Under the pieces are notes generated by a model. It saw only the letters and a program-made list of their open reading frames with translations, did not search any database and was not told the DNA's origin. Made by a program: the position numbers and the translations under genes. From Gammaproteobacteria bacterium UBA4421 (lineage in GTDB: Bacteria; Pseudomonadota; Gammaproteobacteria; Pseudomonadales; Azotimanducaceae): DNA of 64,000 nt. The DNA lies in assembly GCA_002389675.1 (NCBI GenBank), contig DGQF01000019.1, positions 42,805 to 106,804 on the forward strand, written 5' to 3'. Shown here one piece after another: positions 18,145 through 26,932 of the stretch (position 1 is the stretch's first letter; the number at the start of each line of letters is the position of its first letter).

Positions 18145-19494
18145 TTATTCAACTAGCGCCTGATAGGTCAAGACCTTGAAATCTCCTGCAAGCCGGGTGC
18201 GATGAGGAATACTTTGAACCATGAAAATGCCAATGAGGTTTTCTTGCGGATCAATCCAAAATCGAGTCCCAGCAGCGCCGCCCCAATTGTATTCTCCCGC
18301 TGAGCTCACCTCTCCTACCTCGCCAGGATTAAGCACTAACCCAAACCCCAGACCAAATCCAGCACCTCTTCCGCGGAACCCCATCGGCAGTTCACCTAAG
18401 TGATTGGCCGTCATCAGTTCAATGGTTTTCGGTGACAAAATGCGAACGCCATCCAATGCGCCGCCATTGAGCAGCATTTGACTGAACCTGAGATAGTCGC
18501 GCGCAGTCGAGACTAGCCCGCCCCCGCCACTTTCAAATTTGCCTCCATTGACATAACGCATGCTGACAAAGGCATCCGCAACCTCTAGACCATCACCGGT
18601 ACCGGGCGAGAAAAAATTATCCGCTTGAACACCCGCGGGCTTATAAAGCTGCGCCAAACGGTCTTTGTTTGAATCGTTGATTTGAAAATCTGTGTCTGGC
18701 ATATCCAAGGGCATAAATAACTGCGTTTTGAGGAACTCACCGAAAGACATGCCCGACAGCACCTCGACCAGGCGCCCTTGCACATCCACCGAAACGCTAT
18801 AATGCCATTGGCTGCCAGGATCATATTGCAGCGGAATTTGTCCCAGTGCCTGGGTAAACTCGGCCAACGAGACATCACCCAGAATACCGGCTTTACGATA
18901 AAGTTGATCAACCTCCGTATTGCCGAACACACCATAGGTCAACCCCGCTGTATGGGTTAGCAGATCGCGAACCGTAGGCTGCCGTGAGGGCGCGCGAGTT
19001 TGGCCAACCAGGCTTTTATCGCCTTGGCCGATTGTGCGACTCTGTGTGCCATCAGATATCATCTGCGTGCCAGCCGTGGACAGCGCAACCTGCAAATTTG
19101 CCATCTCTGGCAAATACATCGCAATCGGATCGTTTAAACGGAATTTGCCCTGCTCATAGAGCATCATCAGCGCCACCGCAGTGATCGGTTTGCTCATCGA
19201 GTAGATGCGATAAATTGCATCGTCCGTCATTTCTCTGCCAGTCTCGCGGTCGGCCATACCATAGGTTTGCTGATAAATAACCTTACCATTACGCGCGATA
19301 ACACCCATACCGCCAACCATGGTGCCATCAGCCACTTTGGCGTTCATATGATCGGTGATTCTTTGCAGACGATCCGATGAATACCCCTGCCGCTCAGGCT
19401 TCGACGCCGGAATCTCTTTGGCAATGACCGTTGCAGAAAAAAACAAGGCTGCCCCTGCAGCCCATAAAATACCTCTACTCAAAACGTTTACCAC
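18145..19494 (-). CDS. Beta-lactamase-fold serine hydrolase (family VIII esterase-like), exported
   Basis: A 449-residue class C beta-lactamase-fold protein. A signal peptide is evident (hydrophobic residues about 8-25, then AKEIPA). The SxxK motif is Ser99-Lys102 (YSMSKP), the second motif is the Tyr of WHYSVSV, and GGAAGTRFWIDP is the third region. Proteins of this type are usually esterases or D-peptidases rather than true beta-lactamases. GTG 19494 is chosen as start because a perfect GGAGG site (19501-19505) precedes it by six bases. A cytoplasmic paralogue sits at 40773-42014 and shares the WHYSV and VLSG blocks. Confidence 0.9.
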   Translation of the reverse strand: MVNVLSRGILWAAGAALFFSATVIAKEIPASKPERQGYSSDRLQRITDHMNAKVADGTMVGGMGVIARNGKVIYQQTYGMADRETGREMTDDAIYRIYSMSKPITAVALMMLYEQGKFRLNDPIAMYLPEMANLQVALSTAGTQMISDGTQSRTIGQGDKSLVGQTRAPSRQPTVRDLLTHTAGLTYGVFGNTEVDQLYRKAGILGDVSLAEFTQALGQIPLQYDPGSQWHYSVSVDVQGRLVEVLSGMSFGEFLKTQLFMPLDMPDTDFQINDSNKDRLAQLYKPAGVQADNFFSPGTGDGLEVADAFVSMRYVNGGKFESGGGGLVSTARDYLRFSQMLLNGGALDGVRILSPKTIELMTANHLGELPMGFRGRGAGFGLGFGLVLNPGEVGEVSSAGEYNWGGAAGTRFWIDPQENLIGIFMVQSIPHRTRLAGDFKVLTYQALVE

Positions 19495-19613
19495 CTTTAA
19501 CCTCCACCATTGTGATCGTTTACTTCAGACTAAACACCAAGCCTCAGGGCTATGGCACCTTTATTAAAAATGATCTGCGCTACGGTGTCGATCAATTAGC
19601 GCTACTGGATCTC

Positions 19614-20375
19614 TTAGGGCGCAGGCAATTGCGCTCGCGCAGCAGCAATATAACCCCGATTCAAGGTTGGACTGATCGTCATCTCATTTATACAGACATG
19701 CGTCGGCAGACTGGCCAAAAATTTTATCACCTCACCACAATCTTGGGCCTGAACCATTTTATCGCGCTCTTGCTGACTGACCGGAATTGGCCGGTTATCC
19801 AAAATCGGAGTGGCCACCTCTCCTGGACAAATTGCCGTGGCCCGCACACCGTACATGCACGCTTCCATATTGATACTTTCGTTCATTGCATTCATCGCAT
19901 GCTTGGCCGCGGTATAAGCCGGCCCTGTGACCACATTGACATGTTTGCCCGCCCATGAAGAGATATTAATGATCAATCCCTCTTGCTGTTGTTTCATAAT
20001 CGGCAACACGGCCTTACAACAATAAAAAGCGCCATCCAAATCAATGCGTATTACGGAATCCCAGTCCTGCAAAGAGACGTTGTGCCAGTTTCGGTCTTTG
20101 ACGTTGATCCCAGCACTGGCGATCAAAACATCGATGCGACCATATTTCGCCATAATGCGATCAGTGACAGCAAATACTTCGTCCTTATCAGCCACATCCA
20201 GCACCTGTATAGTCGCCATACCCAGACATTGGTCGGCAACCGCTTCAAGCTTGTCCCGGCGTCGGCCAGAAATCACAACATGCATGCCAGCGTGCGCTAG
20301 CGCGATCGCACCCGCTTCGCCAATTCCGGTGCCTGCACCGGTAATCCAAGCTATTTTTCCATTCAGATCTCGCAT
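19614..20375 (-). CDS. SDR family NAD(P)-dependent oxidoreductase
   Basis: A 253-residue classical short-chain dehydrogenase with TGAGTGIG, SAGI in the position of NNAG, ISSW, and the active-site YTAAK. The residues after strand two (VISGRRRDK) favour NADP(H). ATG 20375 is chosen because AGGGG precedes it by about six bases and the fold begins there; the open frame extends to 20417. It is divergent from the molybdopterin oxidoreductase gene. Likely role: interconversion of a secondary alcohol and ketone, substrate unknown. Confidence 0.9.
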   Translation of the reverse strand: MRDLNGKIAWITGAGTGIGEAGAIALAHAGMHVVISGRRRDKLEAVADQCLGMATIQVLDVADKDEVFAVTDRIMAKYGRIDVLIASAGINVKDRNWHNVSLQDWDSVIRIDLDGAFYCCKAVLPIMKQQQEGLIINISSWAGKHVNVVTGPAYTAAKHAMNAMNESINMEACMYGVRATAICPGEVATPILDNRPIPVSQQERDKMVQAQDCGEVIKFLASLPTHVCINEMTISPTLNRGYIAAARAQLPAP

Positions 20376-20594
20376 GACTACCCCTGTCCGATTTTTTAAA
20401 GCGCAAGACCTTATCACAGAACGTTTTTCCAGCCCGAAACATGCCTTTGCCGGCGCATCGCAGACCGGCCAAACACTGCATTAGCGCCTTCCTCATCACA
20501 CAAGATATGACCTATGTACCTTAGCGGGCCAGTCGAAAGAAAAACGTTCGAGGGGTATGATGTTTGTTTTCAATGATCTAGAAGACTAATCCGC

Positions 20595-22853
20595 TTGACC
20601 ACGAGTACTCAACATACCTTTTGTCGGATTTGCGAGGCATCCTGCGGCTTAGAAGTTGATGTCACCCAAAATACGATCACCGATATCCGGCCAATCAAAG
20701 ATCATATCGGCACGTTAGGTTTTTCCTGCATGAAAGGCCTAAATCAGCACCATATGTATGCTTCCAAGGACCGCTTAAAATTTCCTTTGAAAAAAGTGAA
20801 CGGGGAATTCGAGGAAATATCTTGGGCTCAAGCCAACGCGGAGATCGGCAGTACGGTCAAAAAACTCCGTCAGACCAGCGCACAATCCATTGGCATGTAT
20901 GTGGGCACCGCTGCCGGCTTCAGCTTGCTTCACCCCATATTTGCAGAAGGTTTCATGCAGGGCATCGGCAGCCACAATATTTATTCCTCCGCAACACAAG
21001 ACTGTGCCAACAAGTTTGCCACGGCTCAGGCCATGTACGGTTTCCCCTTTTTTCAGCCCTTTCCAGATCTAGACCATTTAAATTGCCTACTCATCGTAGG
21101 CACCAACCCGGTGGTTTCAAAATGGACCTTTCTGCAAGTCGCCCACCCGGTCAAACGCCTAAAATCGATCAAACAACGAGGCGGCCGCATCATAGTCGTG
21201 GATCCGCGGCGGACAGAAACAGCAAAGGTTGCAGGGGAACATATTGCCATCGCACCCAACGCCGACGTCTATTTCTTTCTCTCGTTTTTAAACGAAATCT
21301 TCAACCAAAATCTGGCACAGACCCAAGCCGGTGTTGTCGGCGTTGAGTCCATTAGGCAGCTTTGTGAGCCCTGGCCTGCGAGCCGGACTGAAGCAGTCAC
21401 CGGCATCACACCTGCAACGCTCAAGATGGCCGTAACGGCCTTCACCAGCGCCGATGGCGCGGCGATTGTCACCGGTACAGGCGTGGGTATGGGCAAATAC
21501 GGCACTCTTGCCCACTGGCTATCAGAGGTCATTAATGCCATCACCGGCAACCTCGACCAGAGAGGCGGCACTTTGGTCGGTCGCGGGATTTTTGATTTTG
21601 CTGAATTCTCCAAAAAACAGGGTTTGTTTAACCGTCAAGCTGAATCAAGAATTGGTCAATTTAAAGAATTAAATGGCGCGTTTCCTGGAGCAATTCTTGC
21701 TGACGAGATTCTCACGCCAGGCAAGGAGCAGATTAAAGCACTGTTTGTCACCGGCGGTAATCCGGTGATGACGATGGCCAACAGTGGCAGACTCAAAGAT
21801 GCTCTGGAGCAGTTGGATATGTTGGTGGTGACTGACATTTATCTCAATGAAACAGCTAGCCTGGCAGACTATGTGCTTCCAGCAACTTCGCCCTTGGAGC
21901 GCCACGACTTACCCTTTGTCTTTCCGCTTTTTTTAGGACTTCAATCGATTCCTTATCTAGCGGCTACAAAACCCGTCGTTTCACCGGAGGCTGAACAGAA
22001 AGACGAAGCCACCATTTATACAGATCTTGCTACCGCCTCTGGTACGGCCCTGTTCAAATCGAGATTTGTTCAATCGTTAATGCGCTTCGCGCAGTGGATA
22101 AATGAAAAACGCGGCGGTCGTGGCTTACCCCAACAATTTATCCTGGACAGCATTCTGCGCCTTTCGGGCGCACCGAGATTCGCCGCATTGCTAAACCACC
22201 CCAAAGGCTTTCCAACTAAACCTGCACAACCTGGCACGTTCATCGGCAAACGACCTTTAACCGAAGACCATGCCGTACAGCTTGCCCCTGAAGAACTGCT
22301 CGCCTACGCCAATAACTTGGACCAAATTTTCGGATCAATGACCCAAGAACACCGTTTTCGCCTGATCACCAAACGCGCGCACAATACCCATAATTCTTGG
22401 ACTCAAAATATTATTGAGTTAACTCACGGCCCGCACAATCAAACCAACCGCGTATTCCTTCATCCCGGTGACGCCGCCAAGCTTAAACTTGAAGAGGGCG
22501 ACGCAGTGGATATACGCAGCGACGCAGCCACCATTAGGCTGCCTGTTGCGCTGCTCGAAGATTTACGCCAGGGTGTGATTGCCGTACCCCATGGCTGGGG
22601 GCATCAAAACGCCAAAGGATTAAGTGTCGCGGGGAAATTAGCCGGGGCAAACGTCAACCTGTTAGCCACCGATGGGCCAACCATATGCGAGCCGCTCTCA
22701 GGTATGTCGCATCTCACGGGAATTCCTGTGTCGCTGACCAAAGCGGCCGGACCAATTGACCACAAAAGCTGGGATGGTATTCAGAATCAACCCATTGAAT
22801 CATTGCAACAAGCTGATGACCTTCAACCACCCCAAATCCAACTAAACCCCTAG
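20595..22853 (+). CDS. Molybdopterin-dependent oxidoreductase (formate dehydrogenase/DMSO reductase superfamily)
   Basis: A 752-residue MopB-superfamily enzyme. The N-terminal [4Fe-4S] motif is Cys10, Cys13, Cys17 and Cys45. Cys136 (ATQDCANKF) is in the place of the residue that coordinates Mo in this family, so this protein is a Cys, not Sec, form. Middle regions show VGTNPVVSKW, VVDPRRTETAK and VTGGNPVMTM, which bind the two pterin cofactors; the C-terminal pterin-binding domain begins near residue 610. No Tat signal is seen, so it is probably cytoplasmic. Start is a TTG. No electron-transfer subunit is adjacent; the AhpD-like selenoprotein gene follows after 63 bases. Substrate unknown. 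Confidence 0.88.
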   Translation: MTTSTQHTFCRICEASCGLEVDVTQNTITDIRPIKDHIGTLGFSCMKGLNQHHMYASKDRLKFPLKKVNGEFEEISWAQANAEIGSTVKKLRQTSAQSIGMYVGTAAGFSLLHPIFAEGFMQGIGSHNIYSSATQDCANKFATAQAMYGFPFFQPFPDLDHLNCLLIVGTNPVVSKWTFLQVAHPVKRLKSIKQRGGRIIVVDPRRTETAKVAGEHIAIAPNADVYFFLSFLNEIFNQNLAQTQAGVVGVESIRQLCEPWPASRTEAVTGITPATLKMAVTAFTSADGAAIVTGTGVGMGKYGTLAHWLSEVINAITGNLDQRGGTLVGRGIFDFAEFSKKQGLFNRQAESRIGQFKELNGAFPGAILADEILTPGKEQIKALFVTGGNPVMTMANSGRLKDALEQLDMLVVTDIYLNETASLADYVLPATSPLERHDLPFVFPLFLGLQSIPYLAATKPVVSPEAEQKDEATIYTDLATASGTALFKSRFVQSLMRFAQWINEKRGGRGLPQQFILDSILRLSGAPRFAALLNHPKGFPTKPAQPGTFIGKRPLTEDHAVQLAPEELLAYANNLDQIFGSMTQEHRFRLITKRAHNTHNSWTQNIIELTHGPHNQTNRVFLHPGDAAKLKLEEGDAVDIRSDAATIRLPVALLEDLRQGVIAVPHGWGHQNAKGLSVAGKLAGANVNLLATDGPTICEPLSGMSHLTGIPVSLTKAAGPIDHKSWDGIQNQPIESLQQADDLQPPQIQLNP

Positions 22854-22860
22854 CCAACCA

Positions 22861-22889
22861 TTGACAAAATTACCCTGATCCGTTGTCAT
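22861..22889 (+). promoter_or_regulatory. Candidate sigma-70 promoter for the selenoprotein gene
   Basis: A perfect TTGACA lies at 22861-22866, and 17 bases later TGTCAT (22884-22889) matches four of six positions of a -10 element. It is placed just after the molybdopterin enzyme stop codon and 27 bases before the selenoprotein start. The gene may therefore be transcribed on its own as well as by read-through. Confidence 0.4.
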
Positions 22890-22916
22890 CGGTTACGCAA
22901 TTAACGAGGCAAATCC

Positions 22917-23456
22917 ATGTCACGCATCGAATTAAAAGATAATCAAGCGCTCGAACCGCATATCTTAGAGGCCGCGATGTCGATCGAAGCCAGCGGCGGG
23001 GATTCCTCTACGCTCAGAGGGTTGGCCAACAGCCAAGCGTTATTCGACAGCTATTTCAAATTCTATTTACCTGCGCGCGCGGGCAATTCTGTCGATGAAG
23101 CGCTGATAGAACTCGTCAGACTTAAGATTGCGCGCCACAACGACTGCTTCACGTGACTCAATGCAAGACTTCTGCAGGGTGCAGAACACGACTTGACTGA
23201 GGCTAAAATTGCGCAACTTGATGAGACCACCAATAACTTCAGTGCCGCTGAGCAACTGGCGTTGGAATACGCTGACCGGATGGCGCTAGATCACCACAAC
23301 ATCGACGATCATTTTTTCGATCGCATGCGTGAACACTTTAATGACGAACAAATTCTCGAGCTGGGTATGATGATCGGGCAGTTCATCGGATTTGGCCGAT
23401 TATTAATGGTGCTCGACTTAGAATCAAAATTTTGCCCCGTGCCAAGCCCGAACTAA
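22917..23456 (+). CDS. AhpD-like / carboxymuconolactone decarboxylase family selenoprotein (Cys77-x-x-Sec80)
   Basis: Read through one in-frame TGA at 23154-23156, this gene encodes 179 residues. The part before it ends LVRLKIARHNDCFT and the part after it (LNARLLQG... AEQLALEYADRM... LELGMMIGQFIGF) continues the same carboxymuconolactone-decarboxylase/AhpD helical fold in the same frame. The TGA falls exactly where the second Cys of the family's redox CxxC motif belongs, giving Cys-Phe-Thr-Sec. A SECIS-like hairpin begins 13 bases after the TGA. AhpD-type proteins reduce peroxides or partner thiols through this pair. ATG 22917 has GAGG seven bases upstream. The usual fourth-position His after the motif is Arg here. 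AhpD-like selenoproteins are known from marine metagenomes. A sequencing error or pseudogene is the alternative. Confidence 0.82.
23170..23186 (+). promoter_or_regulatory. Bacterial SECIS-like hairpin
   Basis: TTCTGCA (23170-23176) pairs perfectly with TGCAGAA (23180-23186) around a GGG loop, giving a seven-pair stem inside the coding sequence. The loop starts 20 bases after the TGA at 23154-23156. The E. coli fdhF SECIS has the same TGCA/TGCA apical stem and a G-rich loop 18 bases after its TGA. A bulged U as in fdhF is not present. Outer complementarity (TCAA 23158-23161 with TTGA 23193-23196) may extend it. Confidence 0.75.
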
Positions 23457-24841
23457 ATCTGGTGGCTGTGTCGCTGGGGATTAGATCCTTTAGATTGCGC
23501 ATGAAGCTTCGACTCGCGCCGCGCGAGCGCGGCCACTAATCTGGCATGTAGCGCAGTATCCAACGGATAAAACCAAATCATCAATGCGGCCAGCGCGCTG
23601 GTCAATGCAGGAAGCCCAAACGATAAACTGCGAATCATCTGTAGCGCGTTTTCACTTTGCGCTTCGTTTGCAGTGTACCCCACGGCGCCTAAAATCAGAC
23701 CCAACATACCTACTCCCACGCCAGAGGCAGATTTACTGATTAATTGACTTAGGCCAAAGACAATACCCTCGTCGCGAACCCGACTATGCCATTGTCCATA
23801 CTCGACGGTATCAGGCAGCATTGACCAAAACATGACGGCGACCGCTCCACCAATCAAGCCGTTGGCCCCTGCCAAAATAGACAGCGTGAGCACATCGCGA
23901 ACATCGCCTACGTAAAGAAAAAAATTAACCGCTGCAACCCCAATCCCACTGATCATCCAAACGCTTCGTTTGCCTAACCGTCTGGCGATCCAAGTCCATA
24001 TGGGAATGGCCAACCCAGCGCCGGCGATCCCTATTGCCATAATCTGAGAGACCGCTTCTGGCTGACCTGCATAATAATTAATGTAATAAACAAACGCCTT
24101 GCCTCCCATCGTAGCGCCAATAACACCCAGAAATGAGGCAGAGCACAAAATCCAAAAAGCATGGTTGCGAGACAAAAACAATAGCGTTTGCCGTGTGGAC
24201 AAACGCGGCTCATCCTTGCTCACTGGGGCTTCGCGGGTTGAAAAAAATACAACCGCCATCATCAACGTTGCCAAACCCGCATAAATCAGACTGACATACA
24301 CGAACCCGAGCTGAACATTGCCCTCACCCAGCGTTGTCGCCAAAGTCAACATACTCGCCGCTGTCAACAAACCGCCACCCATGGCGGCAAAAATACGCAC
24401 GCCAGCCATCGTGCCGCGCGCCTGACTGTCCTGAGTCAATACGGCGGCAAGTGAAGAGTACGGCACCGAAACCACCGTATAGAGCGTGCGGAACAACAGA
24501 TGAGAAACCAAACAAGCCACAAATACGTGGTCAGAGAACCACAGCGGCGCTGCAAACATGCCCACAAAACTGACACCCACCAACGGCGACGCAAAGACAA
24601 TGTATGGGCGAAAGCGGCCCAGACTTGTCCGTGTGCGTGTCGCCAGCCAGCCCATCAACGGGTCAGATAGGCCATCCCAAATCACCGGGAGCATAAAAAT
24701 CAGGCCGGCCGTCGCGGGATGTATCCCCAGCACGTCCGTGTAGTAATACAGTAAATAAAGGTTAAGCCCCGTGAAGTATAGATTGAGGCCAAAATCACCC
24801 GCGCCATATCCAATAATGGTTGGCCAGCCCACAACAGGCAT
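23453..24841 (-). CDS. MFS transporter, GPH (glycoside-pentoside-hexuronide):cation symporter type
   Basis: A 462-residue transporter with about twelve hydrophobic segments. The N-terminal GLSDPLMGWLATRTRT is the GPH/MelB-type cation and substrate signature between helices two and three, and WSMLPDTVEYGQWHS is the corresponding second-half motif. Bacterial members import sugars with Na+ or H+; marine homologues also carry other solutes. The last four bases overlap the convergent selenoprotein gene. It lies downstream of the PLP-dependent lyase gene on the same strand with a 63-base gap. Cargo unknown. Confidence 0.9.
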   Translation of the reverse strand: MPVVGWPTIIGYGAGDFGLNLYFTGLNLYLLYYYTDVLGIHPATAGLIFMLPVIWDGLSDPLMGWLATRTRTSLGRFRPYIVFASPLVGVSFVGMFAAPLWFSDHVFVACLVSHLLFRTLYTVVSVPYSSLAAVLTQDSQARGTMAGVRIFAAMGGGLLTAASMLTLATTLGEGNVQLGFVYVSLIYAGLATLMMAVVFFSTREAPVSKDEPRLSTRQTLLFLSRNHAFWILCSASFLGVIGATMGGKAFVYYINYYAGQPEAVSQIMAIGIAGAGLAIPIWTWIARRLGKRSVWMISGIGVAAVNFFLYVGDVRDVLTLSILAGANGLIGGAVAVMFWSMLPDTVEYGQWHSRVRDEGIVFGLSQLISKSASGVGVGMLGLILGAVGYTANEAQSENALQMIRSLSFGLPALTSALAALMIWFYPLDTALHARLVAALARRESKLHAQSKGSNPQRHSHQI

Positions 24842-24904
24842 GGATCGTTTATTATTCAGGATCTCTCCCCCGAGCCCATTGCGTAACCGTCACAGTGAAC
24901 AGGC

Positions 24905-26158
24905 TCAGCTATACGAGATATCAGCATTTCGCCGACTCCGAAGGCCGGATCGCACCGCCAGCAGATTCGTTTCTAAGGCTTCCAGATAGCGAGGCATTGT
25001 CTTGGCATGCTCGGGCGAAGCCATATATTGAATACCATCTGGTTTGACCAATCGCGACGAAAACCAACCCTGCGCATACAAACCTTCGCCAACCGCGAGA
25101 ATGTCTTCATGCTGGCTACCAAATCCAACAATGGACAATTTGGGAGCCCCAAAAACAGTTAGACCAAGCGCCTCGCAGCCTTCGATCAACTGCTGACGGG
25201 CCTGATGAATCATTTTAGCGCGGGCTTCATATCCCGCACGTCCGAGAAAGTTCATCACCGCCCAGGCGGCGGCGATGGCCCCACCAGGTCTGGTACCGGC
25301 AAACGTGGGCGTATACATATGTCCACAAGGCCAATCTTCAAAATGAAATACCTGCGCATCACGCATCGCCTTATCTCTGTAGAGCACGGTCGATGCGCCT
25401 TTCGCTGCATACCCGTATTTATGTAAATCAAGCGACATAGAGCTCACCCCGGGCAGGTCAAAATTATACGCCTCTATTGTTTGTCTTGAGACCGCTTGCA
25501 TAAAAGGATTTAAATATCCGCCCACACAGGCATCAACGTGTAGCCATAAGCCCTCCTGCACAGCCAAATCACTGAGCGCTGCAATCGGATCAATCAATCC
25601 ATACGGAAAACAAGGCGCTGAGCCCACCAACATGATGGTGTTATCTGTCACCGCCGCCGCCATTGCCGCAACGTCCGCCTTAAAGTCCCCTGCACAGGGT
25701 ATTCGAATAATTTTCAAGCCCATCAGATGTGCACCTTTATCAAAGGCAGGATGAACACTGTAAGGCACCACAATTTCTGGCACGCCTGCCACGGGCTTAT
25801 GACGCGCGACAAAGTCTCGGCAGGCTTTTATCGCGAGCAAAATGCTTTCCGAACCACCAGAGGTCATCGAACCAGCGGCGCCCTGCGGTGCATGTTGCAA
25901 CGACAAGGCCATATCCACAATTTCGGTCTCCATCTGTTTGAGACTCGGAAACGCAGCAGGCCCAAGTCCATTTTCAGCAATGAACATGCCGTATGCATCA
26001 TGCGCGACCTGCATAACATCATCACCAGAGTGAAAGATATAGACGGCAGCTTTACCCCCGCGCCAATCGACATCCGCACCTCCCATATCTTGCATCGTCG
26101 CTTTTAACTCGTCCCACGAACGACCTTGATCGGGCAGACTATGTCGTATCTTTTGCAT
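24905..26158 (-). CDS. PLP-dependent lyase/decarboxylase, sphingosine-1-phosphate-lyase-like
   Basis: A 417-residue group II decarboxylase-fold enzyme. Residues TSGGSESI (99-106) hold the cofactor phosphate, Asp209 (HVDACVGG) should contact the pyridine nitrogen, and Lys247 (SLDLHKYGY) is the expected Schiff-base lysine. The order and spacing resemble sphinganine-1-phosphate aldolase more than glutamate decarboxylase. No N-terminal membrane helix is present, unlike the eukaryotic lyase. The reaction might be retro-aldol cleavage of a long-chain base phosphate or decarboxylation of an amino acid. ATG 26158 has GAGGGG seven bases upstream. Confidence 0.86.
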   Translation of the reverse strand: MQKIRHSLPDQGRSWDELKATMQDMGGADVDWRGGKAAVYIFHSGDDVMQVAHDAYGMFIAENGLGPAAFPSLKQMETEIVDMALSLQHAPQGAAGSMTSGGSESILLAIKACRDFVARHKPVAGVPEIVVPYSVHPAFDKGAHLMGLKIIRIPCAGDFKADVAAMAAAVTDNTIMLVGSAPCFPYGLIDPIAALSDLAVQEGLWLHVDACVGGYLNPFMQAVSRQTIEAYNFDLPGVSSMSLDLHKYGYAAKGASTVLYRDKAMRDAQVFHFEDWPCGHMYTPTFAGTRPGGAIAAAWAVMNFLGRAGYEARAKMIHQARQQLIEGCEALGLTVFGAPKLSIVGFGSQHEDILAVGEGLYAQGWFSSRLVKPDGIQYMASPEHAKTMPRYLEALETNLLAVRSGLRSRRNADISYS

Positions 26159-26232
26159 ATTGACCCCTCTTTAGACCCTTTGATGGTATACCTATTTTGC
26201 TCAAAAAACGCAGACTACAGGCCGCCCGCAGC

Positions 26233-26886
26233 CTATTTTTCCCCGACATTCAGGTTGCTATACACCTCAAACAAACGATCACCACGGGCCCGGTATTTCG
26301 TTTCGAATGCACTCATCAAAGGTTCATCAAAAAGCAGCCGGTAGTCCGCCTGATAGCCCGCAGATTCCAAGGCAAGCACACATTCTTCGGCATAAACCTG
26401 CCAATTGGTTCGCACAATTAATTCACCGCCTAAATTCAGCAAAGTAGGCAAGGCAGGCGAGCCATACCAACGTTTGCGAAAACCAGAGGCTTTCGGATAC
26501 GGGTTGGGATAGAGCAAATAATGTCGAAAGAGCTGCCACCCGGCGGCTAAAGCCAACCGCCAGAAGTCATTCACATCCGCACGCAGCAGCACATAATTTT
26601 CACGGCGAGCACTACCGTGACGGGCCAGTCGATGGGCGGATTTATCAACACCGAGCACCAGAGCCTGCGGAAACGCCGCAGCCAGATAGCAAGTGCTCTC
26701 TCCGGTCCCACAACAGGAATCTAAAATCAAGGGCGCCCCGGATGTCTCAACACGGCTGCGGATGTCATTAAAGGCAATCACCGAATGCTTTCCCACGGGG
26801 CGTTGCCACGCAGTGTTTAGGTGCATCTGCACAATCTGGCCAAGCCCTTCTCGTGCGGCTTGTTGTGGGGGCTTGCGCGACTTCAT
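26233..26886 (-). CDS. TrmB-like SAM-dependent methyltransferase (tRNA guanine-N7 type)
   Basis: A 217-residue protein with motif I ILDSCCGTGEST, then VLGVDKS. YPNPYPKASGFRKRW stands where canonical TrmB has DPWPKKRH. TNWQVYAEE and a C-terminal SAFETKYRARGDRLFEV are also typical. TrmB forms 7-methylguanosine at position 46 of tRNA. The altered PNPYPK motif and shortened N-terminus mark a divergent branch, so a tRNA target is likely but not certain, and a canonical trmB may lie elsewhere. The start ATG 26886 has a poor ribosome site. Confidence 0.78.
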   Translation of the reverse strand: MKSRKPPQQAAREGLGQIVQMHLNTAWQRPVGKHSVIAFNDIRSRVETSGAPLILDSCCGTGESTCYLAAAFPQALVLGVDKSAHRLARHGSARRENYVLLRADVNDFWRLALAAGWQLFRHYLLYPNPYPKASGFRKRWYGSPALPTLLNLGGELIVRTNWQVYAEECVLALESAGYQADYRLLFDEPLMSAFETKYRARGDRLFEVYSNLNVGEK

Positions 26887-26932
26887 CCTAGGGCTATGTT
26901 ATTCGCCCCGCAAAACAACGGCCCCAATAAAT

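Noticed and set aside
18145..19494. A true class C beta-lactamase
   Set aside because: The SxxK and Tyr motifs are of the family VIII esterase type, with no typical AmpC KTG motif evident.
22917..23156. A broken AhpD pseudogene caused by a nonsense mutation or a sequencing error
   Set aside because: The TGA is exactly at the redox Cys position, the hairpin has the right distance and shape, and no other stop or frameshift is present. It cannot be fully excluded from sequence alone.
23193..23456. A separate 87-residue gene starting with TTG 23193
   Set aside because: It has no ribosome site, begins inside the second half of an AhpD-type fold, and is in frame with the preceding part through a single TGA with a SECIS-like hairpin.
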